64,000 nucleotides of DNA, from NCBI GenBank assembly GCA_028583415.1, contig CM053265.1:25180830-25244829 (forward strand). Reading direction: 5' to 3'. This DNA comes from Protea cynaroides. Lineage: Eukaryota; Streptophyta; Magnoliopsida; Proteales; Proteaceae. Below, piece after piece: positions 22,936 through 33,290 of the stretch (positions within the stretch are counted from its first letter, which is position 1; each line of letters starts with the position of its first letter). The notes beneath the pieces were generated by a model. It saw nothing but the letters and a program-made list of their open reading frames with translations. It did not search any database and was not told the DNA's origin. Made by a program: the position numbers and the translations under genes.

Positions 22936-24456
22936 TGATGCGTGTCGAGCGCTCAAATTAAATTACCTTACTTTGAAACGTAGATAGTAGCAAGTAAGAG
23001 TCGAACCCACAAGGATTGTATGATCAAGATTAAAATGTTTAATTATCCTAAAGAGAGAAAAAAAATAAATGAAAATAAAATAAGACTCAGAAAGTAACCA
23101 ATTGTTGTACTAAAACAGATTATGATTAATCTTATTAGCACAACTTCATTGGCTATTCTATGTATGGAGGGGGGGGGTATGTTTGCAGTAGAAAAGAACA
23201 GTAATTAATTATCTAAAATGCAAGAATAAAGAGCAAGGTAATACAAATATCAAAGATTAAACCAATAAGAGAAAACTTCGGTCAAAAGGATACTTACACC
23301 ATCTTCATAAACTTGTTCATCGACATAAAGGATAATCAATTCCAATTGAATAATCAATCAAGAAAATTAGGACTAGGCCTAAAATCCTTAGTCTTTCCTT
23401 AAGATTGGTCTATTAAAAGATAGCTTATTAATAGCACCCTTACTCTTAAATCAATCTCAAGACTATGCTCTCGATTTGATTCAAGAATAACAATAACAAT
23501 TGGAAAGACGATTGAAATTTAACGTTAAGCACACACCAGCGTGGTTTAATTATTTTAATCTGATTTCTCCTAGAAATATAACATTAACTTGTCCATTAAC
23601 ATCAATTCCCATTGCCACTGACATAGAATCAATTGATAGCAATTCAATTCTAATATAACAATTGATTAAATAAATAAATCAATTAGTAGTACTCCTAATC
23701 AAACCATTCATCAATCATTATACACATAAATTGGAAGAAAAACAAATATTCAATTAAAAATCAATAAATAAAACAAGTCTCACAAGTTTACAATGATGGC
23801 TTCAGCTCCGTCTAACCAAAGATAAGAAAATTAGCCACACATGACTTCTTCAAGAACACAAAAGAAAGTGAGTTGTTCTTCAACCATTGTCTTCTTTCTC
23901 AATCACTCTTGAATGCTCTTTACATAGGCTTTACATTGTTTAAATAGCCAAAATACAAGACTAAAATTGGTATGCCTAGATTTGACAACCTTATTACATG
24001 GAAATAAAAATTAAACAAAATCTTCGTTCCTAGATTAGATGAAAATCATTCCATTATTAAACAATTGCCACCCCCAAATCTACCAAATTTTGTAAGATTC
24101 CATAGTTGTGTATATTCTCCTCAAGATTTCCAATAATCAATCAAGGCCTTCCAATAGTGAACCTTCCGTGTGTAGCAATCTTCCTTCTCTGGTTTAGATT
24201 TGGATCAATTTTTCTGATTAGATTTTAAAATCACATTTGGAAGCCCAAACGAACTCTTTCCATGTCAGAATCCTACATGAAATTCAAAACGTTATTATTA
24301 AGAGTGCTAGAATTTTCATCTTTTATTAATTAATTAACAAGATTTCTAAAATATACCAAACTCATAAAATAAATTCTATTAAGCTCAATAAGATATAAAA
24401 CACCCTAAAAATCATAATGCAAAAGGAATAAAAAAAATAAAATTATACACATATCA
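22936..24456 (-). repeat. Athila LTR 3 (rightmost; 5' LTR of copy 2)
   Basis: It begins TGATGCGTG and ends CATATCA. It acts as the promoter LTR for the whole array. A TATTTAAAC-type TATA element lies on the - strand near 23939-23948, inside a GGCTATTTAAACAATG context that is conserved in all three LTRs. Confidence 0.93.
23939..23948 (-). promoter_or_regulatory. Probable TATA box in Athila LTR 3
   Basis: CTATTTAAAC on the - strand, conserved in LTR 1 (7411-7420) and LTR 2. It is the best TATA-like match I see in the LTR. Confidence 0.5.
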
Positions 24457-24461
24457 CTCCT
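24457..24461 (+). repeat. Target site duplication, right copy (CTCCT)
   Basis: Identical to 6403-6407. The outer Tat pol frame resumes immediately after it. Confidence 0.9.
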
Positions 24462-26180
24462 GAACCAACTGAACCTCCGTGGACACTGCAGGTAGATGGA
24501 TCCTCCATGGACGGCCGAGCAGGTGCAGGAATAATACTGACGAGCCCAAAAGGCTTCAAAATCCGATCTGCAGTGAGATTCGGATTCCAGGCTACAAACA
24601 GTGAAGCCGAATACGAGGCTCTACTGGCCGGCCTTAGACTAGCAAAAAGTCTGGCCGTTTGGTGGCTCATAGTCCAGGGAGACTCGCAACTGGTCATCCA
24701 ACAAGTACAGGGCGACTATGAAGCCAAGCAACCAGAAATGTAAAAGTTCCTAGACAAGATCAACTCGGCCCTCGTAGCCTTCCGGAGTGTCGAACTGCAG
24801 TATGTGTGCCAAGACAAGATCACTGAGGTAGACGAACTGTCTAGGTTGTCCCTGGAGGACATCGCAGGAATGAACTCTATCGTATATGTGGAGGTATTGG
24901 AGCACGCCAGCAGCTCTACCTAGGAAGTTGCACCAATCGGAGCCGTCTTTAGCTGGTATGACGACATCTACCACTACCTCCGAACAGGTGCACTTTCGGA
25001 AGACAGGAAAGACGCACGACGCATCCAAGCCCGGTCCAGGCAGTACACCATTCACAACAATATACTATACAGGAGATCCTACACCATGTCATTACTTCGG
25101 TGTCTCCGATTAGACGAAGCCGAGCAAGTGAGGAAGGAAGTCTACGAAGGAATCTGCGGTCGGCACCAAGGAGGCCGATCATTATTTAAAAAAATCCTTC
25201 GGCAAGGCTACCACTGGCCGATGATGCATGACAACTGCATCGAGCTGATACGCAAGTGTGACAAGTGCAAGTTTTATGCACCAGTCCAACATTCTCCGGC
25301 CATACCTCTGCAGCCGATCACAAGTCCTCTCCCTTTTGCCATCTGGGGCATTGACATCATGGGGCCCTTCCCCAAAGCAACTTATCAGCGGAAGTATGTC
25401 ATAGTAGCCATTGAGTACTTCACAAAGTGGATTGAAGTTGAACTTGTTGCCAGAATTGACGCAGCCAAGGTGGAGCAATTCTTAAGGCACTCCGTCATGT
25501 ACAGATTCGGTGTGCTCAGAATCCTTCTGACGGACAATGGCACTCAGTTCGCCAGTGCAGCATTCGTAGAGTTCTGCGCGGAGTTTAGGATCGACCATCG
25601 GTTTGGGTCGGTCGGCTACCCGCAAACAAGTGGACAGACTGAGGCGACAAATAAAACCATATTGTACGGTCTGAAGAAGATGGTGGCAGATCAAAAAGAG
25701 AAGTGGGTCAACATGTTATCGAGCATCGTCTGGTCATACAGGACAACCAGTAAGACACCAACGGGCGAAACTCCCTTCATGCTTGCCTTCGGCACGGAGG
25801 TAGTCGTCCCAGTCGAGGTATTTCATCCCACTTTCTGGGTGCTAAACTTCAACGAAGACACCAATTCAAAAGATCTCCGAACTAACTTAGACAATCTGGA
25901 GAATGTGCGAGAGTCAGCGGCATTCAGGATGGCTGCATATCAACAGACGACTGCTCGGCACTACGATAAGATAGTCCGACCAAAGCTCAGGGTCAGAGAT
26001 CTTGTCTTCAAAAAAACAGTAGTCTCGGAGCCCAATAATCAAGGGAAGATGGCCCAAAACTGAGAAGGGCCTTACCGCGTCCTCAGAACCGGCCGATCGG
26101 GATCATACAAGCTAACCACCCTCAGAAGTGAAGAAATACCAAGGACTTGGCATGCCACTATCCTTCGCAAATACTATTAG
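24462..26180 (+). pseudogene. pol: Second RNase H and integrase of the Tat-lineage element (broken)
   Basis: One frame runs through the region, with stops at 24741 (TAA), 24919 (TAG) and 26061 (TGA where WEGPY is expected). The first ~450 bases code an archaeal-type RNase H with VDGSSMDGRAGAG, NSEAEYEALLAGL and GDSQL; this additional domain before integrase is diagnostic of Tat. Integrase follows. Its zinc finger (CGRHQGG ... GYHWP ... CDKCK) lies near 25160-25275, and the core has WGIDIMGPFP, LLTDNGTQF and GQTEATNK, so all three catalytic residues are present. The C-terminal part ends with ILRKYY at 26177. It continues the polyprotein cut at 6407. Confidence 0.9.
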
Positions 26181-26403
26181 TGAATGGTTGTTAGTCTCAC
26201 TATTAACTTGTTTTGTTTTCTCAGTTGTCTAGTCGGCCATTCTGTCCAGGCCAATATGTTAGTTTCAATTTTTTAAGTTCAGTGGTTTCAGTTGTATGCC
26301 GGACCCCCTCGGGGCACCTGCTTAATCCATTTCAATACAAGAAGTACTTTCATTCAGCCCACAGTTAGCAGCAATTGACATAGCCGTTCCTTACGGCACA
26401 GCC
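26181..26403 (+). other. Spacer after pol of the Tat-lineage element
   Basis: Pyrimidine-rich untranslated sequence; nothing recognised. Confidence 0.5.
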
Positions 26404-26840
26404 GACCTACCCGCCCCCTCAAGCAGGCCCGAGTAGCACGCCGGCTCTCGTTGACTCTGCCTACCCATACCCTCAAGCAGGCATGAGTAACACGCAGACG
26501 ATCACCCGATCTACCTACCCATACCCACAAGCAGGTAAGGGTAGCATGCTGATCACAATTGACACTGCCTGCCCCACCCACAAGCAGGTGTGAGCAGAAT
26601 GCAAGTGCTCAACCACTCTGCCTACCCCGGCCCACAAGCAGGCAAGGCCAGCACGTAGATCATACTTGACACCGCTTTCTCACTCCCACAAGCAGGTACG
26701 AGAAATATGTAGGTGTTCGACCATCCTGCCTACCCCTACCCACAAGAAGGTAAGGGTAGCATGCAGACCATACTCTACACCATCTACTCACACCCACAAG
26801 CAGGTATGAGTAGCATGCGGATGCCCGAGCATAACCTTGA
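26404..26840 (+). repeat. Tandem array, about eight ~54-bp units, in the 3' region of the Tat-lineage element
   Basis: Units follow the pattern CTACCC...CCCACAAGCAGG..(A/T)GAGTA(G/A)CA.G. The core ACAAGCAGG or TCAAGCAGG recurs near 26418, 26475, 26530, 26582, 26635, 26689, 26743 (as ACAAGAAGG) and 26798. Alternate units look more alike than neighbours (CTACCC-type and CTGCCC/CTCAC-type), hinting at a higher-order ~108-bp period. Tandem repeats in the 3' untranslated part are common in Tat elements. Confidence 0.85.
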
Positions 26841-27188
26841 GTAGGACTGATAGGATCGCATCATTTCTACACAACCCGTGCACGGTTACTCAGAGGAACG
26901 TCTAAAAAATTTCAATGCCTTAGTCATTTCAAGAAGACTTAAGTGTCCTCGGCCTGCTCAGCCGTCAGGCCGACAACACTTCCGGGGTAGGGGCAATACC
27001 AAACACTTAACACCGAAGACGAACAACACAAAAGGAACATAACCCAACATAGAGAATGAAAGAAATTGAATTTTATTTCTAAAGGCCTACAAGGGGCAAA
27101 AGTACAAAGCCTACGGATGAGTGTAACAATTACAAACCAAAAAAAAAAAAAATATTTACAAGGTGAAACCCCCTGGGCAGAAGAACGC
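26841..27188 (+). other. Spacer between the tandem array and the antisense gene
   Basis: It contains an A run at 27139-27151 and T-rich segments. It would include the 3' end of the antisense transcript. Nothing else recognised. Confidence 0.5.
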
Positions 27189-27851
27189 TTAAATAGGCCC
27201 GTCCTCGGCGGCGGGATCAGTGGGGACGTCGCTCGGCAGCTGCACGTCCAGAAGCTCAACGATCGGCGTCTGAGGGACTTTGTAAGGAGGCAAGTCATCC
27301 TCCTGCACATCCCTGGCCTCCGTATGCACGGTTGGCTCCACCACTTCTTCTGCGGCCAAGATCGAAAAGTCCAACCAGTTGAAGACAACGCCCTTCCCAA
27401 TGACCTGCTCCTTCAAGTAGGCAGTTCCCTTTTGGAAGAACCCACTGGTAGCCTCCTCTAAGTCATCTGCATACTGGGAAGACGACCAGTAGTCAGCCGC
27501 TGCCTGGTCCCAGATCTCGGCCTGAAGCTCCTCCGCCCTGGCCAACGCCTCCTTGGCCTTCTTGGCATCGTCCTCAGCCGTCCATCTGGCATCCTGGGCC
27601 ACCCGCAGTTTCTCCTTGGCCTGATGAACCCTCTTGTGTTCCTCTATAAGGGCGTCCTTAGCCTTGTCTAGGGAAGTCCGGAGATTGGTCTTCTCTAAAA
27701 CGAGGCCTTCGGACTCAGAGGTCTTGTCCTTCAACTTGTCCTCGGTGGCCTTCAAAGCCTCCCTCAGAGAAGACTCCAACTCTGCCTTCTCATCCATGTC
27801 AACCGCCAAGCTCGCAGCTTTCGGGCTAAGCTCGGCCACGAGGTTTCTACC

Positions 27852-27938
27852 CTGCATAGTAGAAGGATGGAACAGTTAGTTAACAGTCAAGAATCTAAAT
27901 AAAAATATGATCGGAAGGAAAAATGTTAACCATCATAC
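27852..27938 (-). other. Probable intron 2 of the antisense gene
   Basis: 87 bases; on the - strand the donor is CAG|GTATGATG and the acceptor CTATGCAG|GG. Flanking frames become continuous when it is removed. Confidence 0.65.
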
Positions 27939-28492
27939 CTGGGTGATGGCAAGGAAAGTCCTCTTCAACAGATCGGCCATCTTCAAGGAGGAGGTGAGCG
28001 CGACGTCCTCCGGGAGGTGATTCTCCGTCAGCATGATCCTCGCCACCCTCGCACTTTTGAACACTGAGTCGGTGTCCTTTAGCCCGAGCTATAGACCGAA
28101 CGCCGCCACCTTCTTCTCGGAGTTCCCCTTCTCTGGAGGAACAGCCTCCCCTTGCGCCTTCGGATCGGTGGTCACAGTCAGATCGACCACCTTCATTGCC
28201 GAGAGGGGCTGGACCTCCTTAGTCGCAGCCCCCTTCTTGTCTTCGTCAGGCCAACCAACCCTTACGGTCGGCCTGGACTTGTAAATGTCAGCCGACAACT
28301 CTTGGGCCGACCGGATCTTCTTCTTGGGTGGACCCTCAACCATGGGCCTCTTGCCCTTGGGGTCCTCTGCTGTCGCACGTGTCTTCGGAGCTGCCCCGCC
28401 TACTTGATCGTCCCTCCGATCGGTCGTCCTACCGGCATTGGTAGCCCGCTTGCGCAGGATCCGGGCAACCAGTTGGTCGTTGGAGAAGTTCA

Positions 28493-28573
28493 CTGCAACA
28501 AAACAGACGAGTAAACAGTCAGTAATGATAATGACATAGCTAACGGAGTTCAACCGTTAGAAGTGAAACTTAC
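28493..28573 (-). other. Probable intron 1 of the antisense gene
   Basis: 81 bases; on the - strand the donor is TTG|GTAAGTTTC and the acceptor TTGTTGCAG|TG, with a pyrimidine-rich stretch before it. Confidence 0.65.
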
Positions 28574-29756
28574 CAAGCAGGCCGTGCTCGGCCAACTTCA
28601 TGGGATCCGCCAGGTCGACGTACCGGATTGTCTGACTCTCCAGTACCTTGCGTTGGGCCCGCCTCTCCTCCGTGGTTAGAAAAGGGACCTTGTTGAACCC
28701 TGTCGTGTCGACCACCAGTCACACGTTGGACAAGGGTAGAGTAGGGCCACCAGCTGGAGGACCCACGAAAAAGAACTTCTCTTTCCACCCGTAGATGGAA
28801 GAGGGCTTCTGAGAGATTTTCGAAAGCTTCTTCGCATTCCTCTGGCTGAAGTAGTACCACCCACTCATGGAGTGGGTCTCAGTCAAACTAGAAAATTAGA
28901 GGAGGGACCGAAACAAGTTCACGGTCGGAGTTTCTCTTAGGCGGAGGATGAACATGATGAAGGCGTAAATACACCGCCACCTGTTCGGAGTCAGTTGAGA
29001 CGGGGCAATGCGATACACCTTCAAGATGTCGACTATGAGGGGGTGAAGGGGAAAACGGAGGCCAGACTTCAGGGCATACTCGTACACATAGACCTCCGAA
29101 ATGATCAGGCTGCAGGCCCTCTCCTCAGAGGATGGGAGTCAGACCAAGACATTGGTCATCGGCTCCTCCAACTGGTAGGCTCTGCGGATTTGGGTCAAGG
29201 CCATATCGGACACGACCTTGCTCGGCACCCTCCATGCAGGGAGTTTTTCGATAAAGGAAATGATGGAACGGCCACTCCTCTGGCGAGGAGCCCGTCGAGC
29301 AAAAGTGCCAGCTGGGCGACTACGCTTGGCGACGTCAGAGGAACTCTGCTCAAGTTCCTCTTCAGATGCCAGATCGAAAGCCAAAGGGACGACTTCCAGG
29401 GATTTTCAGGCAATGGCCTTCCACTAGAGTCCGCCGACTCGGTGGTCTCTGACCCAAACTCCCGGATAATGGAGTCTCGAGCTCTCCTCTTCCTATTGGG
29501 AGACTCAGGGGCGACGGAGAACCCATCCATAGAGTCAGACGACCTCTTCGAAGAAGAGGTCCGGTACTGGGTCATGGTTTCACTCTCTTTCACTCTTCCT
29601 AAAGGTCTGACACTATTGGATGAACAGGAACTACCAAGCATGAAATGGAAGAGAAATGGAAAGGAAGGGCAAGAGGAGAAGACTTACTGTTTGGAAATGG
29701 CGGAGGAGATGCACGATTTACTTGAAGATTTATGGAAACTCCAACCACGCAAATAA

Positions 29757-30308
29757 GACTCCGATCTTAGCTCAACCAAATGATCGAATGAAAGTGTTTG
29801 GAAAGTATTTATAGGCATCGAGTTTGAAAATCGGCTTTTCAAATTCCGACCACATGGCGGAACAGTAGTGGCTAAGCCAAAATGATGACAAGATATTTAT
29901 TTCGCCAGTTTTCGAGACGATCAGATTTGATCTCCACCATCCGATGGAGCCGACCGTTCGCGGTTGGAATGACTATTTATTATGCTTCGTCCCGAGGCGC
30001 ACTGATTGTTTCTTGGTCGTCGGATGCGTGTGGCGGTTCGGATCGCTTGAAGATCTACGGTTGAGTGGAAAGATGGTTCGTAGATCTGATGCCTCAAATT
30101 CCGTGCATCGACTGGTCATGCGGGTAGTTGGTGACAACTGTCATTTACTACGCAGGGATCCGATCGTGGTGGGGAATTTTTGCAGGACGTTGGTACGACC
30201 AGTGTTTGCGACTGATCATACTTTCACAGTATCCGAGCAGATCTTTGCATTTTTGTTCAATATATTTGCACTATCGAATTCCTTGAATCCGACAGTGCAA
30301 GGGGCATC
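29757..30308 (+). other. 3' untranslated region and polypurine tract of the Tat-lineage element
   Basis: No coding sequence recognised. It ends with a polypurine tract, GTGCAAGGGGCA, at 30295-30306, directly before the 3' LTR; this is the tract type known from Tat elements. The antisense promoter lies inside this stretch. Confidence 0.7.
29805..29814 (-). promoter_or_regulatory. TATA box for the antisense gene
   Basis: CTATAAATAC on the - strand, about 165 bases upstream of the ATG at 29641. It is the strongest TATA match near that start and points into the antisense gene. Confidence 0.6.
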
Positions 30309-31010
30309 TGTTATGTGGGAAAAACATCATCCATTTAAAATCTTACACGTGGCAAACTTTATCTTCGGAGCCGACCACAAATGATGTGGTGCACTCGGCT
30401 TGTACCGCTCGGAGTCACAGTCCTGTTAGGACACGGTACTGGTCGGAGGTATAAACCTACTCAATTAGGTTTCTTGGTCAGAGGTCAGAGTCCTAAAACA
30501 ACTATGTCACGGCAGAGGAGTCCTTCTCCTTGTGTGATACGACGCTGACTATCACAGTCCTACGACCACTCATATGGTGACATGAGTCACTCTCCCTGTT
30601 GACCGACTTGGCTTCCTTGCCTACAGTCTCCCACTCCTGCTCGGAGTCTATGACTTGGGTGTCCCTCAGAGCGACACTTGGCAGTCCTATTGGCGATGTA
30701 CTTCCCTAAGTCCTGGTGCCTCCATGCCTCTTCCCAGTCTCTATAAGTAGAAGACGACCCCTCAAGGTAATGGATCTCAATTCATAATCTCACAACCTCA
30801 CCACTCATTCTCGTACGCTCAAACTCTCTCATCGTTCCCCTCTTTCCCTAAACTGGAGATAGCTTCCTGTTAACTCTTGACTGTTTACATTGAGAATCTG
30901 ACTTAGGCATCGGAGTGTACCCAAGGCTTAGTCGCCCAACTCCGTTGTCTCATCTCTGTGATTGTAGGTTGCTTGGATCGTAGACCGACGGGTGATTTCC
31001 AACCGTAACA
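30309..31010 (+). repeat. 3' LTR of the Tat-lineage element
   Basis: It begins TGTTATGTGGG and ends CCGTAACA. Length is 702 bases, equal to the 5' LTR, with about 7% differences by hand count. The TATA-like CTATAAGTA is at 30741-30749. Confidence 0.92.
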
Positions 31011-33290
31011 GCGGACAATATCCCTTTCATCTGAAGCAGTATATCTGACTCAAAGCAGGTAAGTTCCCAACATCGTAAATTTCTTTTAAGCTGAATTTCC
31101 TTATCAACTAAACCAAATCTGCATTCAATCTTCCTTTTCTCTTCTATTTGGGTATTTTAGTACATGGTAGTTGATTTCAGAGAGCATGCTTTACCTACTG
31201 GTTTGAGTTTATCGTTGCTAATTTTTTTCTCTTCTTTTTTACATCTGTGGTGGTATTTGGTTTGGGTTTCAATGTAGTTTTGTCTGATAATATGCCTTGC
31301 AATCAGTATATTTGCACTCATTTGATCGATGTTCATGCTAGTTATTTTTTTTTTAATTCTTTTCAGTCCCTTAATTGTTTGTTTCACATAGGGTTAGTTT
31401 AGCTTAGATTGGATTGGATTTAGAACTGTTTAATCGGATCAGTTAGAATGGTTGGGTGTTTTTGGATTTTATCTCAGACAAAACAGTTTTGAATGTTTCT
31501 TTTGTTCTAAGAAAATTTCTCACCATAGAGATGGTTTCTAGTTGGTAATTCAAATGTTTCCTCTCTATTTCTTCTACTCCTTCCATATGATATTGACAAA
31601 TTTGAATTTGAAACTTGCATATGGGATGCTTGTTCTCGTTCTTCTTGGTCAGAATAGGTGTGTTGAGTTTCCTTTATATTGGTTTTTCACCAAGTTTAGT
31701 TTAGGGAATCCGATTAGGTTTGAACTTGGATTTTTTTTGGCCTAGGGTATGTTATGATTTGGGCTCCATTTGATTAAGCTTAGGTTAGGATCATGTCATG
31801 TGGTTTTGTTTAGGTTGGTCTATTAGGCTTGAGTTGGTCTATTTTTTGTTATGTGGTTTAGTCTGTTTAGGTTCAGGTTAGGTCTAATTCAGGGCTTGTG
31901 TATGTATTTATGGGTTTGGTCTTAGGTTTTTGGGTTTGACTCAGTTGTGGTTTGGTTGGTCTTGTCCAGTCCAAGCTGGGCCAGATTTGGGTTAGGCATT
32001 TTGCTTGGTTTGTTAGACTATTTTGTCTTGGTTTTGCTAGGCCTAGTTCAAGCCTGGTTTATTTTGGCCTATTCTGGCCTGTCCCAATGGGGTTTAGTTA
32101 GAATCATTTGGTCTAGATCTAGGATTAGTTGTTTAGGACTGGTTTAGGTCTAGGATTGGCTTCTATTTGGGCTTTGCCTAACTTAACATAGAGTCTAATT
32201 TAGGTTTAGGTTGGGCTCATTTAGATGGGCTTAGGCTTAGGCTAATTTGTTTGTCCTCTTAAGTTGTGTTTCAGTTGGGCCTCACCTTCATCTAAGTTGG
32301 TTTGCTTATGCTGGGCTAATTCGGCCCATGTGATTATGATAATATGATTTCATATTTTTACCATTGGCTATTTTATGATCGGGTATCAAAATGCCAAGAG
32401 TGATGTAATACATGTGTTAGTTTATATTGGCCGCTTTACATTATACTTAGATCATAACATGTATATACGCTTAGTCTAGATTCGATGATAATGTCAACAT
32501 GCGGTCCCCACCACAAGTGTTGTATCCTATTTTGACACATTCATTTTGTAATATATGTATATTAGGATACACACTTTCCGCGATGTGATTGGTTAGGAGA
32601 CTCGAAAGAGTCCAACCCATTATGGGCCCATTTAGAATGAGGCCCATCCAACCCTAGGATTGGATCCAAGAGTATGGGAAATCGTTCTATCAAAAATATA
32701 TTAATGAAAATGTACAATGTGGGTAGATGTATGCATAAGATTAGTGGCCCAACGAATGACCCACCTAGGTATCCCGGATGTGGGATGTGAATGAGATTTA
32801 GTGAATCCTTGTGTGTGGGGAGCTGAGGCATTTGCCTTTCCTGAGTGTTGGCTACGCATGTCCATGGCTTATCAATCCATGGGAACTACATCGACTTGAA
32901 TCTCAGAGGAGATACGTAGGTAGTGGGAAACTGTTACTTTACATATGGTTGAATCGAGGTAAGTCTCTTTATTCAGGGATAACCTCACCATGGGGATTTC
33001 TAACGATAGAAGTCCTTTACACTGAGATGGGTCTCACTGTTGTGGAGACATCTCTCCCTTGTTGTGTTCTAATATTTTGGGAGCGTTGCCTTTGCACACA
33101 CTTGGTATTCACAAAACCCCACCCAAACTATGTTTGGCCTGGTTCCCATTACATTGGAATACGTAAGCAGTTTGGGATATTTTCCAAACTCGATCATACT
33201 TTTGTTGTTGTTTTTTATTATTCTTTTATTCTTTTATTCATTTCATTCATTTTGTTTGTATCTTTCCTATTTCTCAATAATTTTTATTTT
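31011..33290 (+). repeat. Large tandem unit A, first part
   Basis: This sequence recurs from 35506 onward with the same landmarks in the same order: CATCTGAAGCA/CATTTGAAGCA, AGGTAAGTTCCCA, GCATGCTTTAC, a G/T-rich stretch with many GGTTTGG and TTAGGTT words, GTGTTGTATCCTATTTT, and TTTGGGATATTTTCCAAACTCGATCATAC. It begins exactly at the base after the Tat 3' LTR. It is non-coding. Its continuation lies at 35047-35505 after an insertion. A TGGCGACTCTAGA segment near the unit's end resembles the start of Tat/Ogre-type primer sites, so the unit may be LTR-derived; this is inference. Confidence 0.8.
33281..33290 (+). repeat. Imperfect target duplication, left copy
   Basis: TTTTTATTTT, against TTTTTGTTTT at 35037-35046. 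Confidence 0.6.

Larger units (their letters stand above)
6408..24456 (-). mobile_element. Athila-lineage Ty3/gypsy retrotransposon, tandem form LTR-int-LTR-int-LTR
   Basis: Three LTRs (6408-7931, 14489-16008, 22936-24456) alternate with two internal regions, all in the same - strand orientation. CTCCT flanks only the outside, so the whole 18-kb block sits at one integration site in the pol of the Tat element. Each internal region has, reading on the - strand, a tRNA-Asp-type primer-binding site beside its right-hand LTR, then gag, protease, RT, RNase H, integrase, a long non-coding 3' part and a polypurine tract beside its left-hand LTR. Lineage is assigned from the Gag sequence, the DLGAS-type protease site and the primer site. 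No envelope-like frame is present after integrase. Confidence 0.92.
27189..29641 (-). pseudogene. Antisense gene of the Tat-lineage element, PF04195-like ('putative gypsy type transposon') protein, three exons
   Basis: Read on the - strand from the ATG at 29641. A Ser/Arg-rich N-terminus is followed by a block with YALKSGLRFPLHPLIVDIL, APSQLTPNRWR and SGWYYF, which I recognise as the plant domain listed as Transposase_28. A basic low-complexity segment then leads to a long Ala/Glu/Lys coiled coil (27300-27850). Two short introns fit GT-AG: 28493-28573 (donor GTAAG, acceptor TTGCAG) and 27852-27938 (donor GTATG, acceptor TATGCAG). It is broken by stops near 28090, 28717 and 28896 and by frame changes in the N-terminal part. 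Function is unknown. Antisense genes of this kind are known at the 3' end of Tat elements. A TATA box lies upstream at 29805-29814. Confidence 0.7.
1390..31010 (+). mobile_element. Tat-lineage Ty3/gypsy LTR retrotransposon, degenerate, with a nested Athila insertion
   Basis: Two 702-base direct repeats at 1390-2091 and 30309-31010 bound gag, protease, RT, RNase H, a second RNase H and integrase in the Ty3/gypsy order on the + strand. The 3' LTR has the short terminal inverted repeat TGTTA/TAACA. My hand comparison gives about 48 differences over 702 positions (near 7%), mostly transitions, so it is an old insertion. Without the nested 18.05-kb Athila insertion the element is about 11.6 kb. 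The bases beside the LTRs (GTCGG on the left, GCGGA on the right) are not a clean target duplication. Lineage is assigned from the Gag histidine/cysteine motif, the additional RNase H before integrase, the long 3' region with an antisense gene, and the polypurine tract type. Confidence 0.88.

Noticed and set aside
26404..26840. CRISPR-like reading of the ~54-bp array
   Set aside because: The units are degenerate throughout, without constant repeats and unique spacers, and it lies in the 3' region of a plant retrotransposon.
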